Assembly: GCA_902788705.1 (NCBI GenBank) | Contig: CADALE010000021.1 | Span: forward strand, 18,261-82,260 | Reading direction: 5' to 3' | Length of the DNA: 64,000 nucleotides | From: an uncultured Coriobacteriaceae bacterium | Lineage (GTDB): Bacteria; Actinomycetota; Coriobacteriia; Coriobacteriales; Atopobiaceae | Position numbers and translations under genes: made by a program | Notes under the pieces: model-generated | Databases searched by the model: none | What the model was told of the DNA's origin: nothing | Seen by the model: only the letters and a program-made list of their open reading frames with translations | In this document: positions 62,338 through 64,000 of the stretch, piece after piece | Layout of the letters: each line of letters opens with the position of its first letter | Position numbering within the stretch: position 1 is the stretch's first letter

Positions 62338-62519
62338 GCTCCTTCAGTGCGCAATGGAAATGCCTAACGGGCAAGCTTCCTCTGCAGCCTGGCCTCGGCG
62401 CGGTTGCGCCAAACCGCGACGGGGTGGTCGTTTTGATGCGCCTCCTCTGTTGTATGCTAAAAAAGTACCGGCGCGATGCTCGGTGGTATCGAGCCAGCCT
62501 GACGATTGATACTAGGTAG

Positions 62520-64000
<1,481 letters not shown>

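Overview
This is a 64 kb piece of a GC-rich chromosome, most likely from a gut or oral actinobacterium of the class Coriobacteriia (an Olsenella/Collinsella/Atopobiaceae-like organism). The inference rests on the high GC content with strong G/C third-position bias, the density of PTS systems and glycoside hydrolases, and the mix of actinobacterial and Firmicutes-like sugar genes. I cannot confirm the genus without a search. No rRNA, tRNA, CRISPR array or complete insertion sequence is visible.

Layout. (1) 1-4.6 kb is a nickel-uptake locus: ECF transporter genes nikM/cbiM, cbiQ and cbiO, a convergent nikR, and on the other side of a motif-rich divergent intergenic region two small single-span membrane proteins plus an Fsr-like MFS protein cut by the window edge. 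(2) 4.7-15.7 kb is a sucrose/fructo-oligosaccharide locus. A LacI regulator, a YesL-family protein and a membrane-anchored protein face an operon lplB-lplC-(binding protein)-GH32-msmK-sucrose phosphorylase. The binding-protein gene carries two frameshifts. (3) 16-20 kb holds an adenylate-forming enzyme and an ABC exporter fused to a GNAT domain. (4) 20.2-24.2 kb is a fructose module (fruR-fruK-fruA) whose two promoter regions share a 22-nt element. (5) 24.5-32 kb holds a GH1 6-phospho-beta-glucosidase pseudogene, repeat-rich intergenic DNA, a histidine phosphatase, a MetY-type enzyme, a HAD phosphatase overlapping a two-domain mannose-6-phosphate isomerase, and deoC. (6) 32.1-36.5 kb is a mannose-family PTS (EIIA, B, C, D plus a small membrane protein) opposite an AraC regulator. 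(7) 36.5-43.6 kb holds a TetM-like ribosomal-protection GTPase homologue, a HAD phosphatase, a GltD-like oxidoreductase, a Gfo/Idh/MocA dehydrogenase, an uncharacterised ~310-aa protein, and a scar where the tail of a PTS EIIBC gene abuts the tail of a Fic gene. (8) 44-52 kb holds an SDR dehydrogenase, then a GH78 rhamnosidase, beta-glucoside-type PTS EIIBC, ROK kinase, AraC regulator and esterase, probably a plant-glycoside utilisation locus. (9) 52-64 kb holds a Schlafen/AlbA_2 regulator, an Rpn-like nuclease-family protein with Gly-Leu-Ala-Glu-Gly-Arg repeats, a ROK kinase and carboxylesterase, a cytoplasmic BMP-domain protein with a metallophosphoesterase, a PTS EIIC remnant, a small unknown gene, an HTH-aminotransferase fusion with its own operator, and a GH1 6-phospho-beta-glucosidase cut by the window end.

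Taken together the genes describe a saccharolytic anaerobe that imports sucrose, fructose, mannose-type sugars and beta-glucosides by PTS or ABC routes and phosphorylates or cleaves them inside the cell. Several transporter and hydrolase genes are decaying, so the strain appears to be remodelling its sugar repertoire. The least described items are the HTH-aminotransferase with a three-half-site operator, the ABC-GNAT fusion, the cytoplasmic ParB-like/BMP fusion, and the small membrane proteins divergent from nikMQO.
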